A stretch of 64,000 nt of DNA from Eutreptiella sp. 'Long Island Sound 2002' (lineage: Eukaryota > Euglenozoa > Euglenophyceae > Eutreptiales > Eutreptiaceae): assembly GCA_964036045.1 (NCBI GenBank), contig OZ038378.1, positions 55,673,995-55,737,994 of the forward strand, written 5' to 3'. Positions 33,357 to 43,623 of this stretch are shown one piece after another (within the stretch, counting starts at the first letter, position 1; the number at the start of each line of letters is the position of its first letter). The position numbers and the translations under genes were made by a program. Below the pieces are notes generated by a model. That model searched no databases. It was not told the origin of the DNA and was given only the letters and a program-made list of their open reading frames with translations.

Positions 33357-33962
33357 TTGAGACACGGGACCAAAATGCCGCGCCGCCGCTGTAAGATCAA
33401 GTCGGTTGACGAGATCAAGAGCTTGGACAGTTCCAGTGTGCGCCGGCTGTGCAGTTCGTCAGTTCCCGAGCGACGAGAGGAAGCGCTTCGTGAGGTTCTT
33501 CGTCGTGCGGCGCAGTGGGACCTTCCATGCCAGGAGTATGCGAGACGGCTGCGTCGATGGCAGCCTGAGGTGATGTTGCGCTGCTTGGAGGCGGCGCCGG
33601 GGACCTTTGTGTATGGGCCTGTTTGCGGTGAGTTTTGTCTTCCTGCTGGTATCATTGATGGTGCGGCACACGAGGTGAGACAGGCAGAGGTGGGAGCGCT
33701 GCTGGAAGACCTTGACAACCTCTTGCAGGAGGGTTTGGCTGAGTTCTGCACGCAAGATTCTGACAGCGTTACGGCACGGGCAGCATCATGCGTAACACCA
33801 CCGCTAATTTCTATAGCTACGACTTTGCAGCCGCCGAGTTCAATGGGCTGCTCGAGCTCGCCTTTGCCTCACGCAGTGCCTGTGCAGGATGTTTTGTTGA
33901 AATGCCGCGTTCGTGGTGGCAAGAAGTGGCGCCAACCAAGTTCAGTGTCGACGACTTTGTGA
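33357..33962 (+). CDS. Unidentified 201-aa ORF of element Y
   Basis: Begins 40 bases after the left LTR, the normal place for a gag-like gene. The effective start is probably the inner Met before PRRRCKIKSVD. The protein has a basic N-terminus, a helical acidic/arginine region (VPERREEALREVLRRAAQW, EYARRLRRWQPEVMLRCLE), then GTFVYGPVCGEFCLPAGIID and VGALLEDLDNLLQEGLAEF. No family recognised. An overlapping second ORF (33,788-34,033) could be a continuation by frameshift. A structural protein used in trans by a helper element is possible but unproven. Confidence 0.4.
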   Translation: MRHGTKMPRRRCKIKSVDEIKSLDSSSVRRLCSSSVPERREEALREVLRRAAQWDLPCQEYARRLRRWQPEVMLRCLEAAPGTFVYGPVCGEFCLPAGIIDGAAHEVRQAEVGALLEDLDNLLQEGLAEFCTQDSDSVTARAASCVTPPLISIATTLQPPSSMGCSSSPLPHAVPVQDVLLKCRVRGGKKWRQPSSVSTTL

Positions 33963-34249
33963 CCAGGGCGACCGGTGGTGCATGTGAGCTTCGCCAGGAC
34001 CAGCGACGACGCCGTGCAGGTTCGCCGAAATGAAGCAGTGCTGGTAAACCACGGCGCTGCCACAGAACTTAAAGGTTGTGTGTGTTTGCGTGTGTCAGCG
34101 AGCTTGCAGATATGCAGTGGATGTGGCACTCCACAGCAGTCACTGTCAGTAGGAGGCCAGGTTAATAGTTTTGTTTTCCCCTCCCTTGGACTTTTGCTGT
34201 TTTGGGACAGATCCAGCTCAAAATGAGCTGCATGTCCAAAATGAGTTTA

Positions 34250-35520
34250 CTGCCACGGGCTTTTAGCCGACGAAACGCAGTGATTCTGTGCTCCAGGGCT
34301 CATACTGAGACACACCTTTGTTTTGGTTTTTGACCCTTGCATCTCAGTGCGCAGTTTCAGATCCTCCACCGTTTGCTGGTGCGGTGAGGTGAGCATTGAG
34401 TCCCTTACTGGTTCCTATCCTTTTGTGTTGCAGCCCTGGACAAGCGTGGCGAACTTGTGCAGTGACAGCTGTGAGTGTGGTGCAGGATTCGCCCAGGTCA
34501 GAGGTTGTACTGTGCAGGTACTGCTGATATGCGCATGGTGAGTTATGCTGTTTGCTAGTTCTATCCGGTCTTTATGCGTGCAAACAGGCACTGGGGGCAG
34601 CGCCCTGGAGGTTTACTGTGCAGTAATGCTGTTGCCTCGCGTTGTTCCGTCTGATTGCACTTGTGTGGCCTGGTTTAGCGGTTTACTTTGCAACGCTCGC
34701 TAGTAGTGTGTTACGTGTGTGTACTCTGCAGTTTGCTGTTGCACATGTTGCATAATGCGCACGTTGTTTATAATATTTGTCGCTGTTCTTCTGTGTGTTG
34801 TCTTTCTCTGCAGATCAGCAGATCAGATTTGGGGGGCCATCAAGCCATCAAGGCAGGCCAATCCCCCCCTCAAGACCCAGCCAAGCACCATACCCCTTCG
34901 AGATGCTCAGAAGTTAAGTTGGCGCACAAGTTTTAAGATAAGTCTGATATATGGGGCTTAAGTCCCTTGGAGGACCAGCAGCTTTGTTCATTAGCGTAAG
35001 GGTTTGTACCCTGTGGGTCAGTCCACATGCAGTTTTATTGTCAATTTGCTGCTATGTCTGTTTGTGTTGTGTTGTTTTTTTTTATGCAACCAAACTTCTG
35101 AGCAGGGGTTTTCTTTTTGGTGCAGGAAAAGTGGCAATGGGCAGTGAGTAGTTGCTAATTTTTTTTCCTGTATGGGGTCAGCAGGTAAATAGGAACGCTG
35201 CCCCACCTAACCAATGGGTGGCCACCATTGGGGGATGGGCAGAGGGGCCTGGCAAGCCTCCTTTTTAGGTTGACGCCACAGGATGCAAGTAGCTATTTTT
35301 GTTTGTATACTAAACACACAAAGAGCACCTGACACCAGGTGGGGTTCCATCGTTTGGCACCGGGGTGTTCTAGAAATTTTTGTGTGCTTGGTATTTTTTT
35401 TCTGAGTGCCTATTTTTTTTGTGTACGTTATTGCTCTGTTTTTGGCATGCAGTGCACTGGCTGCCACTGTTTGTGTGTGTCAGCCAGCCCCTGGTCCCCT
35501 TGGACTGTCTTGGGTGGGCG
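34250..35520. other. Element Y interior, no gene seen
   Basis: GT-rich DNA with only short ORFs on both strands that lack recognisable features. Confidence 0.5.
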
Positions 35521-35751
35521 TGCAGCAGACCAGTGCACTGCCCGCATCGCAGGTCGCGCATGCGCATTGTAGATAAAATCGAGATCGCATTGTGTTGTAA
35601 ATAGCGCATGTTTTATTATAAAACATTATCGCTTGTTTTAGGCACCAAATGTCCTGTTTGTTAAATCAGCTGTGATTACGGAGTTGTTCTGCATGGTGCC
35701 GCCTGAGGGATTTGGGATCTCAGGGTTAACGTTAAGTCGTAGTACGTTACA

Positions 35752-36410
35752 TAGAGACCCCTGTCCCTGATATCCCCAGGTTTGCAGGACCTACACGGGC
35801 ACTTGTCCACGATAGGCTGGGGGGTCTTCCGCAGTTGGTCATCAGTCCACGTAGTGTGGAACCACTGCTTGAATAACCTCAGGGTACGGTCAGCACCCAC
35901 ATGACCGCTGCACTCATAAGTCCACTTCTGTAGCGCTGGTACTCTGTCACTGGGTACCACGATGCGGTCCTCGTGCCAGAGGTAGCTCTTGTCCCTCTTC
36001 CACTGCTCTTGGTTGACCAGGAGGGGTTCAAGGCGCTTCTCCAGGCGCTTATAGATATCCCCAATTTCCTTCAGGTATTCCGCTTGTTGGAGTCCATCTA
36101 GGGGTCTTATCATAGTCATGTTGAGGTGCAAGTGTACGTCCATACGGTTGAACGCCTCCTTAGCCAGAGCTTCAGACCGGGCACGAATCAGGGCGTCGAA
36201 GGTGTTGCGGCTAATGTAGTCCGCACATTCGTTCTTCACTCCCTGGATATGGTGTACCGTCAGCCGTAGTTGGCTGAGGTAGGTCCACCAGCGCCGTAGC
36301 CTGGCCTTCTCAGGTGGGGGACTCTTCTGGAAAGTGCAGACCCGCTCTTGGTCGCACAGCCAGACCACAGGGTTGCTCCCCAACAGTTGTGACTGAAAGG
36401 ATAGCACCAG
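35752..36410 (-). pseudogene. pol: R2 RNase H end and integrase zinc-binding domain
   Basis: The minus frame from 36,407 begins in RNase H (LSFQSQLLGSNPVVWLCDQE, third acidic residue), then WWTYLSQLRLTVHHIQGVKN, a linker, and the integrase N-terminal domain: ECSGHVGADRTLRLF ... FHTTW ... CPCRSCKPGDIRDRGLY with H, H, C, C zinc ligands. It ends at 35,752 where element Y begins; the core continues at 33,086. Coding read past this point is LTR sequence. Confidence 0.88.
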
Positions 36411-38062
36411 TATGACCGCGAGCAGCTCCTGCTCATAGGTGGAGTAGTACCCCCTGGCCTGAATCCAATTTCCAGTTCCAGTGGCCCAGGGGTACTAGGA
36501 CCCATGTGTCGTCAGAATAGCTGTGCTTGAGAGTTCCATCTCGGTTGAGACCTTCCGTCCCCCATTGGGAAATAGCCGAGTCGAACTCCTCCTTCTCTAG
36601 TGCTTGCCATTGGAACAACGTTCCACCACCGCCCTCATTGCTGGCGTCGGTCACCAGGAAAACTTCACCTTGTGCTCTAGGCACCCCCAAGCACTTAGCG
36701 TTAGCCACCTTATCTTTGAGCACGTCAAACGCTTGTTGCTCTTGTGGGCCCCAGCGCCAAGTAGTATTCCTCTTGATCAAGTCCGTCAGAATGGCGCTGG
36801 TGTAGATGAAGTTCTTGATATGGCGGCGGTAAAAGTTGCACGCCCCAATGAAACTGCGTACATCATGGAGTCCTTTCTTGGGGTCTTCAAGTCGTACCTT
36901 AGCATCCATCAGGGGTTTTGCCTTAGAGGCCGCTGGGGTCCGCCACTGATAGCCAACGTCAAACCCCAGGTACTGCATGGTCTCCTGCATGAACCCACAC
37001 TTCTCCAGCTTGATTCGTGTGTGGTTCTCGTGGCAGACCGCAAAGAACTCATCCAAGAGGATTAGGTGATCCTCCTGGGTATTGGTCCCGAGGCATACAT
37101 CGTCGATGTGCGCTTCCATCTGGGCCCCACTGGATATGAGTTCTTGCACCTTGGGTCTTCGCCGTAGGATGGACAGGATCTTGTTCATCAGCTCTTGAAA
37201 TAGAGCGGGTGCGTTTCCCAGGCCAAAGAGCATGACCCTCCACTTGAACACCCTCCCCTGAGGGGTGATGAAGGCTAGTAGCTCTTGGGCGTTGGGTGTC
37301 AGGTCCACCTGCCAGAATCCACTCCTCTTGTCCATCTTGGTCTTGTAGCGACAGGAGGCTATCTCCTCAAGGGTAGACTCCATATTAGGAATGGACCCTG
37401 TGTGGTTCAACGTTTTCTTGTTCAACTGTCCATAGTCCACTACCAGCCGTTTGGCTGTGTGTATCCGCCCAGTGCCCCGGGGGTAACGCGGGGACACACA
37501 GTGCAAAAAAAAGCCCTTTGGCTGTAGACCCAGGTTTAGCCACCAAGAAACAGGGGCTGCAGTGTTGGGGGTAGTCCCCATCCCTGTACTCCAGGACCAG
37601 GCCAGCGTTGATACACTCCTGTATCTGTCGCTCTATCTCATCGGCCTGTTCTTTAGGAGCAGGATAGGGTCTCCTCCGGATCTTGTGACCCACGAACTCG
37701 GGTTTAAGCTTGAGGTCCATCTGTACCAGTTTGTCGCATGAGACTAGGGGTGCTAGTTCACCGAACACCTCCAGGTAGGTCCTTATAAGCTTCTGCACCC
37801 GCGGGTCCAATAGTTTAATCTTGTCATCCATGTCCTTGTTGGGGTGTAGGTTGCTTGCCCCCTGGGTAATAGAAGCCGGGAGGTGGTCCTCCACCGGCTC
37901 TTCGCCCTCGGTAGTATCCTTCAACCCTTGGTAGGCGTATAGAAGGTCGTGTTCAACCATCTCCGGTCGATGATGGCAACATAGGCACGCTCGTGGGGGT
38001 TCACATGCAGATTCCTCCAGGCGTTCATCTTCCTCGGGGGTCCTCATATGGGCATCGAACAC
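36411..38062 (-). pseudogene. pol: R2 reverse transcriptase and RNase H
   Basis: ORF 38,062-37,385 gives LVSCDKLVQMDLKLK, RRRPYPAPKEQADEIERQI and YPQHCSPCFLVAKPGS. After a frameshift near 37,500 the frame 37,581-36,433 gives LVVDYGQLNKKT, GFWQVDLTPNAQELLAFITP, LFGLGNAPALFQELMNKIL, EAHIDDVCLGTNTQED (catalytic box HIDD), thumb and connection, then RNase H LVTDASNEGGGGTLFQW. The Tyr-to-His change of YxDD is shared with R. A further frame change near 36,430 leads to the RNase H end. Confidence 0.9.
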
Positions 38063-38065
38063 GCT

Positions 38066-38659
38066 CTACATGAGCTTAAGATCTACCTCCCTTTGCCAGG
38101 TGGTGATCTTCTGTTCGAGGTCCTCCTTCAAATGGGATAGATCTCCCATACATCCTTGCTTCAGTGGCCATGAGCTGCGGGTAGGCTTAGCGTAGCATAG
38201 CTTTTTCGCCACCAACCTCCTCTTGGAGTCCACGTACTCCCTTAGCCTGGATCGAGGGTCCAGCTCCTCGTCCAAGGGGTCATCCACCCTCATGGAGAGT
38301 AGGTATTTCAGTGGCGCGACGTACTCGGCGTTCTCGACTTCCTCCACGCATGTCTGCACGAAGAAGGGGTCATGCTCAGTTTCGTCATCAGAGTGGATAG
38401 AGCTGCGGAGCCCGGATAGTCCACACTCAGAGACTCCATCAGGAACAGGTACATGGCAGGGAGAGTTGGCAGCATTGGTGCTAGTCACGACATATTCATC
38501 TCCCCCTGGTATATTCTCAATAGCATCTTGAGGTCGTAGGCAATCCTTCAAGTCACCCAGGGTGAGTCCATCGCTCTCTCGTTGTATAGTCTGGACCAGA
38601 GTTGAGTCCAGGTCCTCCGGGGGGATAGAGGTAAGACCCCTGTCCACCACGCTGAGCAT
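38066..38659 (-). pseudogene. pol: R2 pol acidic linker
   Basis: A 197-codon open segment, Asp/Glu/Ser-rich (IHSDDETEHDPFFVQTCVEE), between the methyltransferase-like domain and RT. The corresponding R linker at 11,237-11,760 is also acidic but barely alignable by eye. No domain recognised. Probably a spacer or tethering region of the polyprotein. Confidence 0.6.
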
Positions 38660-38767
38660 ACTTCCCCATCCGGGTTTCCCGATTGGCGTCTTGCGTCCCA
38701 GAGGCAGGTAGATGACCTCATCAGGTAGCAGGACAGAGCTGATAGTCAGCCTGTGCAGGAGGCTTCG

Positions 38768-39502
38768 TCAGTACTCGTTGCCCCCATGGGCCCCCCAATC
38801 GGGGGAACACAGGACCATACGGGAACATTCCAGTGCCACCTTGGATAAGACCCTCCCCAGTTCACTGAACCTGGGGTTCCCGTAGGCCATCCCGAAAGAG
38901 GGCCAGTAAAATTTGTAGCAGCAGTTTTTCCCCCTGCTGCAGTAGAGATCCAAGACATGTTGCTTGTCGCTGCCGAACAACTCCACGCTCACGTCTTCTC
39001 TGGAGTAACCCAACTCCTTCAGACCTTGGTCTAGGACTTCCCCCAATAGTTGATAGCCGTCAGTTTTAGAGGCCGCCATCATGTTCGAGGGCTCCTCCTT
39101 CGATACCCTCAGGTAGCTCGAGGTGTACTCCGACTGCTCCAGTGGCACGGACTCTCTGCCATTGCCGTGGTCTACGTAGAGGAGGAAGGGCGCTTGCAGC
39201 GTCAGGGATTGTATCTGGGAGTGCTGCACGAAGAAGTCAGTCCCCAATACAAAGTCGAAAGCCTCAGTGTCCATCACATAGAACCGATGGGCGATAGTTC
39301 GGGAGCCCATTGGTACCTCCACTTCACAGTCCCCGCAGCTGTGCACCACATGTCCATCCCTCATTTGTATAGCCGCGGTGGGCATGGTGTTCGTCAGGCT
39401 CCCACAAGGTAAAGTTTTTTTGGCCACTATAGATATGGTGGCTCCAGTATCCAGTACCCCAAGGTATTCACGTCCCCCTAGGCGGATACGTACCCAGAAC
39501 AC
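38768..39502 (-). pseudogene. pol: R2 protease and adenine-methyltransferase-like domain
   Basis: The ORF opens with FWVRIRLGGREYLGVLDTGA, the D-T-G retropepsin site, then AFDFVLGTDFF. From about residue 105 it changes character: DVSVELFGSDKQHVLDLYCS, FGMAYGNPRFSELGRVLSKV, SRMVLCSPDWGAHGG, and beyond TGA 38,768 WRRLL in frame. This matches the Dam-type methyltransferase layout seen in R, but the motif IV residues read NPRF rather than NPPF. The TGA at 39,533 and this one are single C-to-T changes from CGA, so protease was originally fused to gag. Confidence 0.65.
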
Positions 39503-39535
39503 CAGGTCCAGGGCCCCAATGGAGCGTCCCCGTCA

Positions 39536-42028
39536 GAACTCCGCGGGACAGGTCACCTCGAACCCCTTGTTCCGCAATTTGTGGGCCATCCTCATAAAAC
39601 GGCTTCTCTTCTTGGCGATGCTGTCATCACCCCCTTCATGCTCACGCTTGGCCCCTTGCTCTCGCTGGGCCTGTGTCTGCGAGCGTGTGGTAGGACCAGA
39701 CTGCCCTCCAAAGGGCTCGGAGTTCCCCCCTGGATTAGGGTTGGGGTTGCCTCCGTTCTTGTCCTGGTTCTTGTTGTCCTTGTCTGGCTGGCGATTAGCG
39801 CCTCCTCCTCTTCCACTTTGGCTCTTGTCTTGGCCTTCTCCACGGCCTTTCGACTTAGGCTTGCCGGACTCGTTGCCGTTGCGCTTGCCACCGCCCTTGC
39901 CAGAGTCTTTGCCAGGATCTTCGCCCTTCAGCTTCGCCCACAGGCGCTGCTTGTGGTAGCACTCATCCTCGTAGTGCTTCCTCTTCCCAAAGAAGGCACA
40001 GGTGATAGTGCACCTGTAATGATCCGGCTTCTTAGGCTTGGCGCCGGTGTTGGTCTCCTGCTTCTTCCCCTGGACCACGAAGCAATCGCGCTGATGGCAG
40101 TCGGGGGCTTGCTGCAGATGACCATGCTCGTCTCTGGTGTCACACCAGAAGAGCTCCTGGACGTTGCCCATGATACAGGCGTGCTTGGGGGTAGTCCCCT
40201 GTCCAGGTCCGGGTCCCTGGTACCCTTTGCCATGGCTCCCTGAGCCTCCTCCTCCGGGACGGTAGGCGTTCAGGTGCTCGTCGCTTTCTTTCTCCAGCGC
40301 CAGCTCCAAGAGTAGCACAGACAAATCCTCGTAGTTGAGGGCTCTCACCTTGCGCTCTGCTGTTGACCGGCACTCGTCCCACAGCTCCCGAGGGAGCTTA
40401 GCCACCAACCAGAAGAGCAGCTCGCCGCTGCCGTAGGAACCAGGCGTCAGTCGTTCCGCCCAGTGGTCCAGGTCGGCCAGTAGCTCGGAGATCCTGGCTG
40501 GTTTGGGGTTGTTGGGTAGCACGGCCAGGTTCTGGATCTCGGCCCTGATGGAGAGGTCGGTTTTGTAGGTAGGGTACTGCCTCCCCAAGGCAACCAACAC
40601 ATCGGCGAAGGTGGCGGACTTCGTCACGATCTGCTTCACCTGCTTCTCCTGGTACTTGGTCTTGCAGCACTGCACGAACAGATCGCACTTGACTTGCCCA
40701 CTAGCATGGGTTTGGCCGGTCATTCGGAGGAACCGGCCAAACTTGTCAGCGAACTTGCTGAGATCCTTGCCTGTGAACTCAGGCAAGTTCACCAAAGTTT
40801 CGGAGGTGGCCATTGCCTTAGCCTCCTGAGACCTGCGTCCCTCAAGGCCCTTGGTCTTCCTCTTCCTCTTCTTCTTCCGCCCGCTCGGGTTCCTGGGGTC
40901 CTCAGGGTCGTCGTCCTCCGAGATCGAAGCAGAAGTCATGGACGGCGGCTCATCGTCAGAGGGATCTCTGCCTAGGTCACTAGAGCCGTAGGGCTCCACG
41001 TCAACCATTGCCCTCAGGGCTGTCAGCCCAAGCCGGTCTAGCTCGGCTCTCGTGAAAATCTCCACGTGGCTGTAGGGAGGCTGGGCCGTTCTTGGTATGA
41101 AAGGGCTTCTCGGTATCACCGCAGGGGTCGGCATCGGTCGGCTCCTCAGGCTTCCCAGGGTGTTTGTCAACCCCGCCACCAGGTGATTGGCTTGTACTCG
41201 TCGAGGTGGAACTCCCACGATGGTAGGTGACGCTTGAGGAGGAATCAGGGGCTCCAGTTTAGCCCGAATCTCTTGAGTGAGATCACCAACAAGTTCAGAA
41301 TTGGCTCCTCGGAGGGCCTCTTTAATCTCTGAGAACGCCAGGGACCTGTTGGAGGATCTCGCCGATCTTTTACTCCTGCTCCCGCATGACTCAGGGCCTC
41401 TCCTCAGCCCACTCAGGGTTGCATACCCAGGAACATCAGCCACATATGCTCCCGTAGCGGGTAGAGGATGGTGATAATCCGCTGCATACCGGCGCGACGC
41501 AGAACTGGAGGCCACTGACTCACTGGCAGTAGTTGCCTCTGGAAACGCAGTGGTGGATGGGTCCACATCATAGGCAGGGTAGGTAGGCATGCCAGTAAAG
41601 CCTGTGCCCTCAGCCATAGGCGGGGTGGTTATGGGTGTGGATGTTGCAGCAGCTGAGTCTGGAGTTGGGAGTGTGGTGGTTGTAGGAGAGGGTGATGCCT
41701 GGAGGCCAGAGGCGCTTCGTGCGCCCTCGAAGGTTGACTTGCTTGTCGGGTCGTGCGCATGGTCCACTCCTTAGTCTGCCATGCTTTCCCCTGCATCCTT
41801 CTCTCTCTCCCTGTTTCCCTTCGCAGGGTTGGTGTCCACCTCCTCGACTGAGAGGGCCCTGAAGGCCGATTGCAGTCCCTCCAGCGAATCGTCAACCACG
41901 TCCACTGGCCCATGTAAGGGCACCGAAGGTACAGCGCCAGGTTCTCCAGGTCCAGACACTACAGGTGCTGGCATTGCTGATGCCTCAGGCGCCGTCTTCG
42001 CGTCGGTGTCTTCCTTCTTTGTCCCCAT
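39536..42028 (-). pseudogene. gag: R2 gag
   Basis: From ATG 42,028 the N-terminus reads MGTKKEDTDAKTAPEASAMP; an in-frame TAA at 41,771-41,773 is followed directly by the long open frame to 39,533. It contains a Pro/Thr/Ser-rich region, then a capsid-like domain (NLPEFTGKDLSKFADKFGRF, SYGSGELLFWLVAKLPRELW), then CTITCAFFGKRKHYEDEC, a zinc knuckle in which the second Cys is Phe, and a Gly/Lys/Asp-rich tail. Length is about 830 residues. The start lies 82 bases after the primer-binding site. It is much less damaged than R gag. Confidence 0.88.
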
Positions 42029-42109
42029 ACTCGCCCTTCTTGCTCAGGACAGTCCTCAGCGCGCTGGGTGTACGGCACGGGGTTGCTGCCGGCACGCAGA
42101 GGCTGTCAG

Positions 42110-42122
42110 CACTCTGCTACCA
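42110..42122 (-). promoter_or_regulatory. Primer-binding site of R2
   Basis: Minus-strand TGGTAGCAGAGTG directly follows the 5' LTR end CTTTC. It matches 13 bases complementary to an initiator tRNA-Met beginning AGCAGAG. Confidence 0.85.
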
Positions 42123-42919
42123 GAAAGTTTCAAAAGAGCTCTTTCAAGTCTTTGTTGTGCCTCTCCTGCTGCTTGCTGCTGGTGTAGGGTTCCTGCTGCT
42201 TGTTTTTGATCAAGAAAATGATTTGTAAGTGAAATACAAACACCCCAGGTTAACCCAATGCCAGAGATAAGCAAGTAGAGTTCAAAACAGGATCAAAGCA
42301 TCGAAGGGGGGCACTCAAATGAGTTAGATGCAAAGAGATATCAGCAAAGGAAACTCACAATAACTACAAAAGATAGACATTCGATGCAACTCAGAAATAC
42401 TTTACAAAGATCGAGGAAAACAAATTGGAAAACTGCCCCATGGGCTCACACTCTCCATAGTGCCCTCTCGAGATGTGCACTCTTTGTTTTTGGGTCCCAT
42501 AGGTGCTGAGGTGGCATGGCGTGTGGCGCTGAGGTCACTGCCGTGTCACGTGGGAACTTCCTACTTAGCTAGGCTGACTAGGTATTGAACCCACGACCTC
42601 TCAAAAAGAGGTACCCCAGCCCCTAGGGTGCATACCACTAGGATAGCTAAGAATTCATGAGAACACATAGATAAATTCATAGGCCCAGCCTCAGTATATC
42701 AGTGCATCAGTCACTCAGGAAACGATGTTTTAGTTCACATTGCTTGCAGATGAAGGGGTCCATACAACATCCTGATTTGGTCTTTGGTTCTATAGGTCAA
42801 AATGTGTTATCACCCAGTTTGGTTGGGCCAATACTAAGATAAAAATGCAAGAGTGCTTAGAGCACCTCTAGTACGACTAAAGTATACCCTAAAGCATTGG
42901 AAAAGCACTTTTTCTTACT
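42122..42919 (-). repeat. 5' LTR of R2
   Basis: A 798-bp direct repeat of 28,249-29,625 lacking the 571-bp insertion. On the minus strand it starts AGTAAGAAAAAGTGC. Sequence at 42,570-42,645 (minus) is tRNA-like: a loop TTTTTGA on a GCCTC/GAGGT-type stem and a B-box-like GGGTTCAATACC. Confidence 0.9.
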
Positions 42920-42924
42920 CGACG

Positions 42925-43004
42925 GGAACGCTGAAATCAATGCAAGCCCCAGCACCGCCGATCTCAAGGAGGAGGTGAAAATCAAAATAGAGCAAGATGC
43001 TTGA
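42925..43004 (+). pseudogene. Z gene 2, last exon, right part
   Basis: Immediately after the right TSD of R2 the frame interrupted at 28,248 continues in phase, reading NAEINASPSTADL and KEEVKIKIEQDA, and stops at TGA 43,002-43,004. The acidic/lysine content matches the left part, supporting a single original exon. Confidence 0.65.
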
Positions 43005-43025
43005 TGGCGCGACACGAGCAGGGTC

Positions 43026-43623
43026 ATGTTGGATTTTGACAGGGACGGTGTGGCACAGGCGGCCGAGGAACTCATCCGTGGCAGTGGTAAGTGGCAGCAC
43101 ATTGTGAAGCATAATGCAGCTGTGCAGAGTTTGTACTTGGGTGCCCTGCGGGGCTCTCCTGCATACAATCAGCCATCCATTGCGTGTGAGACAGAGACGC
43201 ATAGTGAGCTGCCTCAATGTGTTAGGTCTGCGCCTCTTTCCCAGTGTACATTGGACGTGCATCCCGGTAATTAGACGGGGTAAAGGTACAGACCCTATGC
43301 TCCCTCACACCCACAAGAATGATGAGTCGACTTTGCCTGCGATCGTGTGTTTTGGCGAGTTCAGCGGTGGGGAATTTTTCAGTCAGAGGATTATCTCCAA
43401 TGGCCACCAGCCAGCACTTGTGTGCACCTTTCATGAAGGGCAGCCGGTGCACGGCGTTGCGCCGGACCCAAGGAGAGGGGTGATTTTCAACTCTGACTGT
43501 CTTCATTGCCCGTTGCCATGGCATGGCGACCGCATATCAGTCATATATTTTCCTGCTGTTGCTTGGCGCCGTTTGACGAGCCTGCAGAAGCAGACATTGA
43601 GCACCCTCGGGTTTCCTACCTAG
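43026..43623 (+). pseudogene. 2-oxoglutarate/Fe(II) dioxygenase-like protein, frameshifted
   Basis: ORF 43,026-43,274 reads MLDFDRDGVAQAAEELIRGS; coding then moves to the frame ending 43,623: VIRRGKGTDP, LPHTHKNDES, AIVCFGEFSGGEFF, PVHGVAP, GVIFNSDCLHCPLPWHGDRI, SVIYFPAVAWRRL. The G-x-F-x-G-G-E strand, distal His in LHCPLPW and Arg in GDR are hallmarks of the double-stranded beta-helix of small 2OG-Fe(II) oxygenases, including TET/JBP-like ones of algae and fungi. The metal-binding H-x-D appears as HTH, so Asp may be lost. TET/JBP enzymes oxidise methylated bases; that substrate is only inference here. It lies directly downstream of Z gene 2. Confidence 0.6.

Larger units (their letters stand above)
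33087..35751 (+). mobile_element. Non-autonomous LTR retrotransposon Y inside R2 integrase
   Basis: LTRs at 33,087-33,317 and 35,521-35,751 are both 231 bp and nearly identical, with TGCAGCAG...GTACGTTACA ends. A perfect 5-bp TSD, TAGAG, lies at 33,082-33,086 and 35,752-35,756. Purine-rich GGGTGGGCG precedes the right LTR, suggesting plus orientation. No RT or integrase inside; one 201-codon ORF near the left LTR. The very similar LTRs indicate the youngest insertion in this part. Confidence 0.9.
28249..42919 (-). mobile_element. Ty3/gypsy retrotransposon R2 inserted in a Z gene
   Basis: LTRs at 28,249-29,625 (with a 571-bp insertion) and 42,122-42,919 share AGTAAGAAAAAG...CTTTCT ends on the minus strand. 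PBS TGGTAGCAGAGTG is at 42,110-42,122 (minus), and the purine tract AAGGGGGG (29,626-29,634, minus) precedes the 3' LTR. A perfect 5-bp TSD, CGACG, lies at 28,244-28,248 and 42,920-42,924. Gag-pol runs from 42,028 down to 31,866: gag, protease, methyltransferase-like, RT, RNase H, integrase, chromodomain. It is better preserved than R, with a few in-frame stops. LTR element Y interrupts integrase. Confidence 0.92.
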
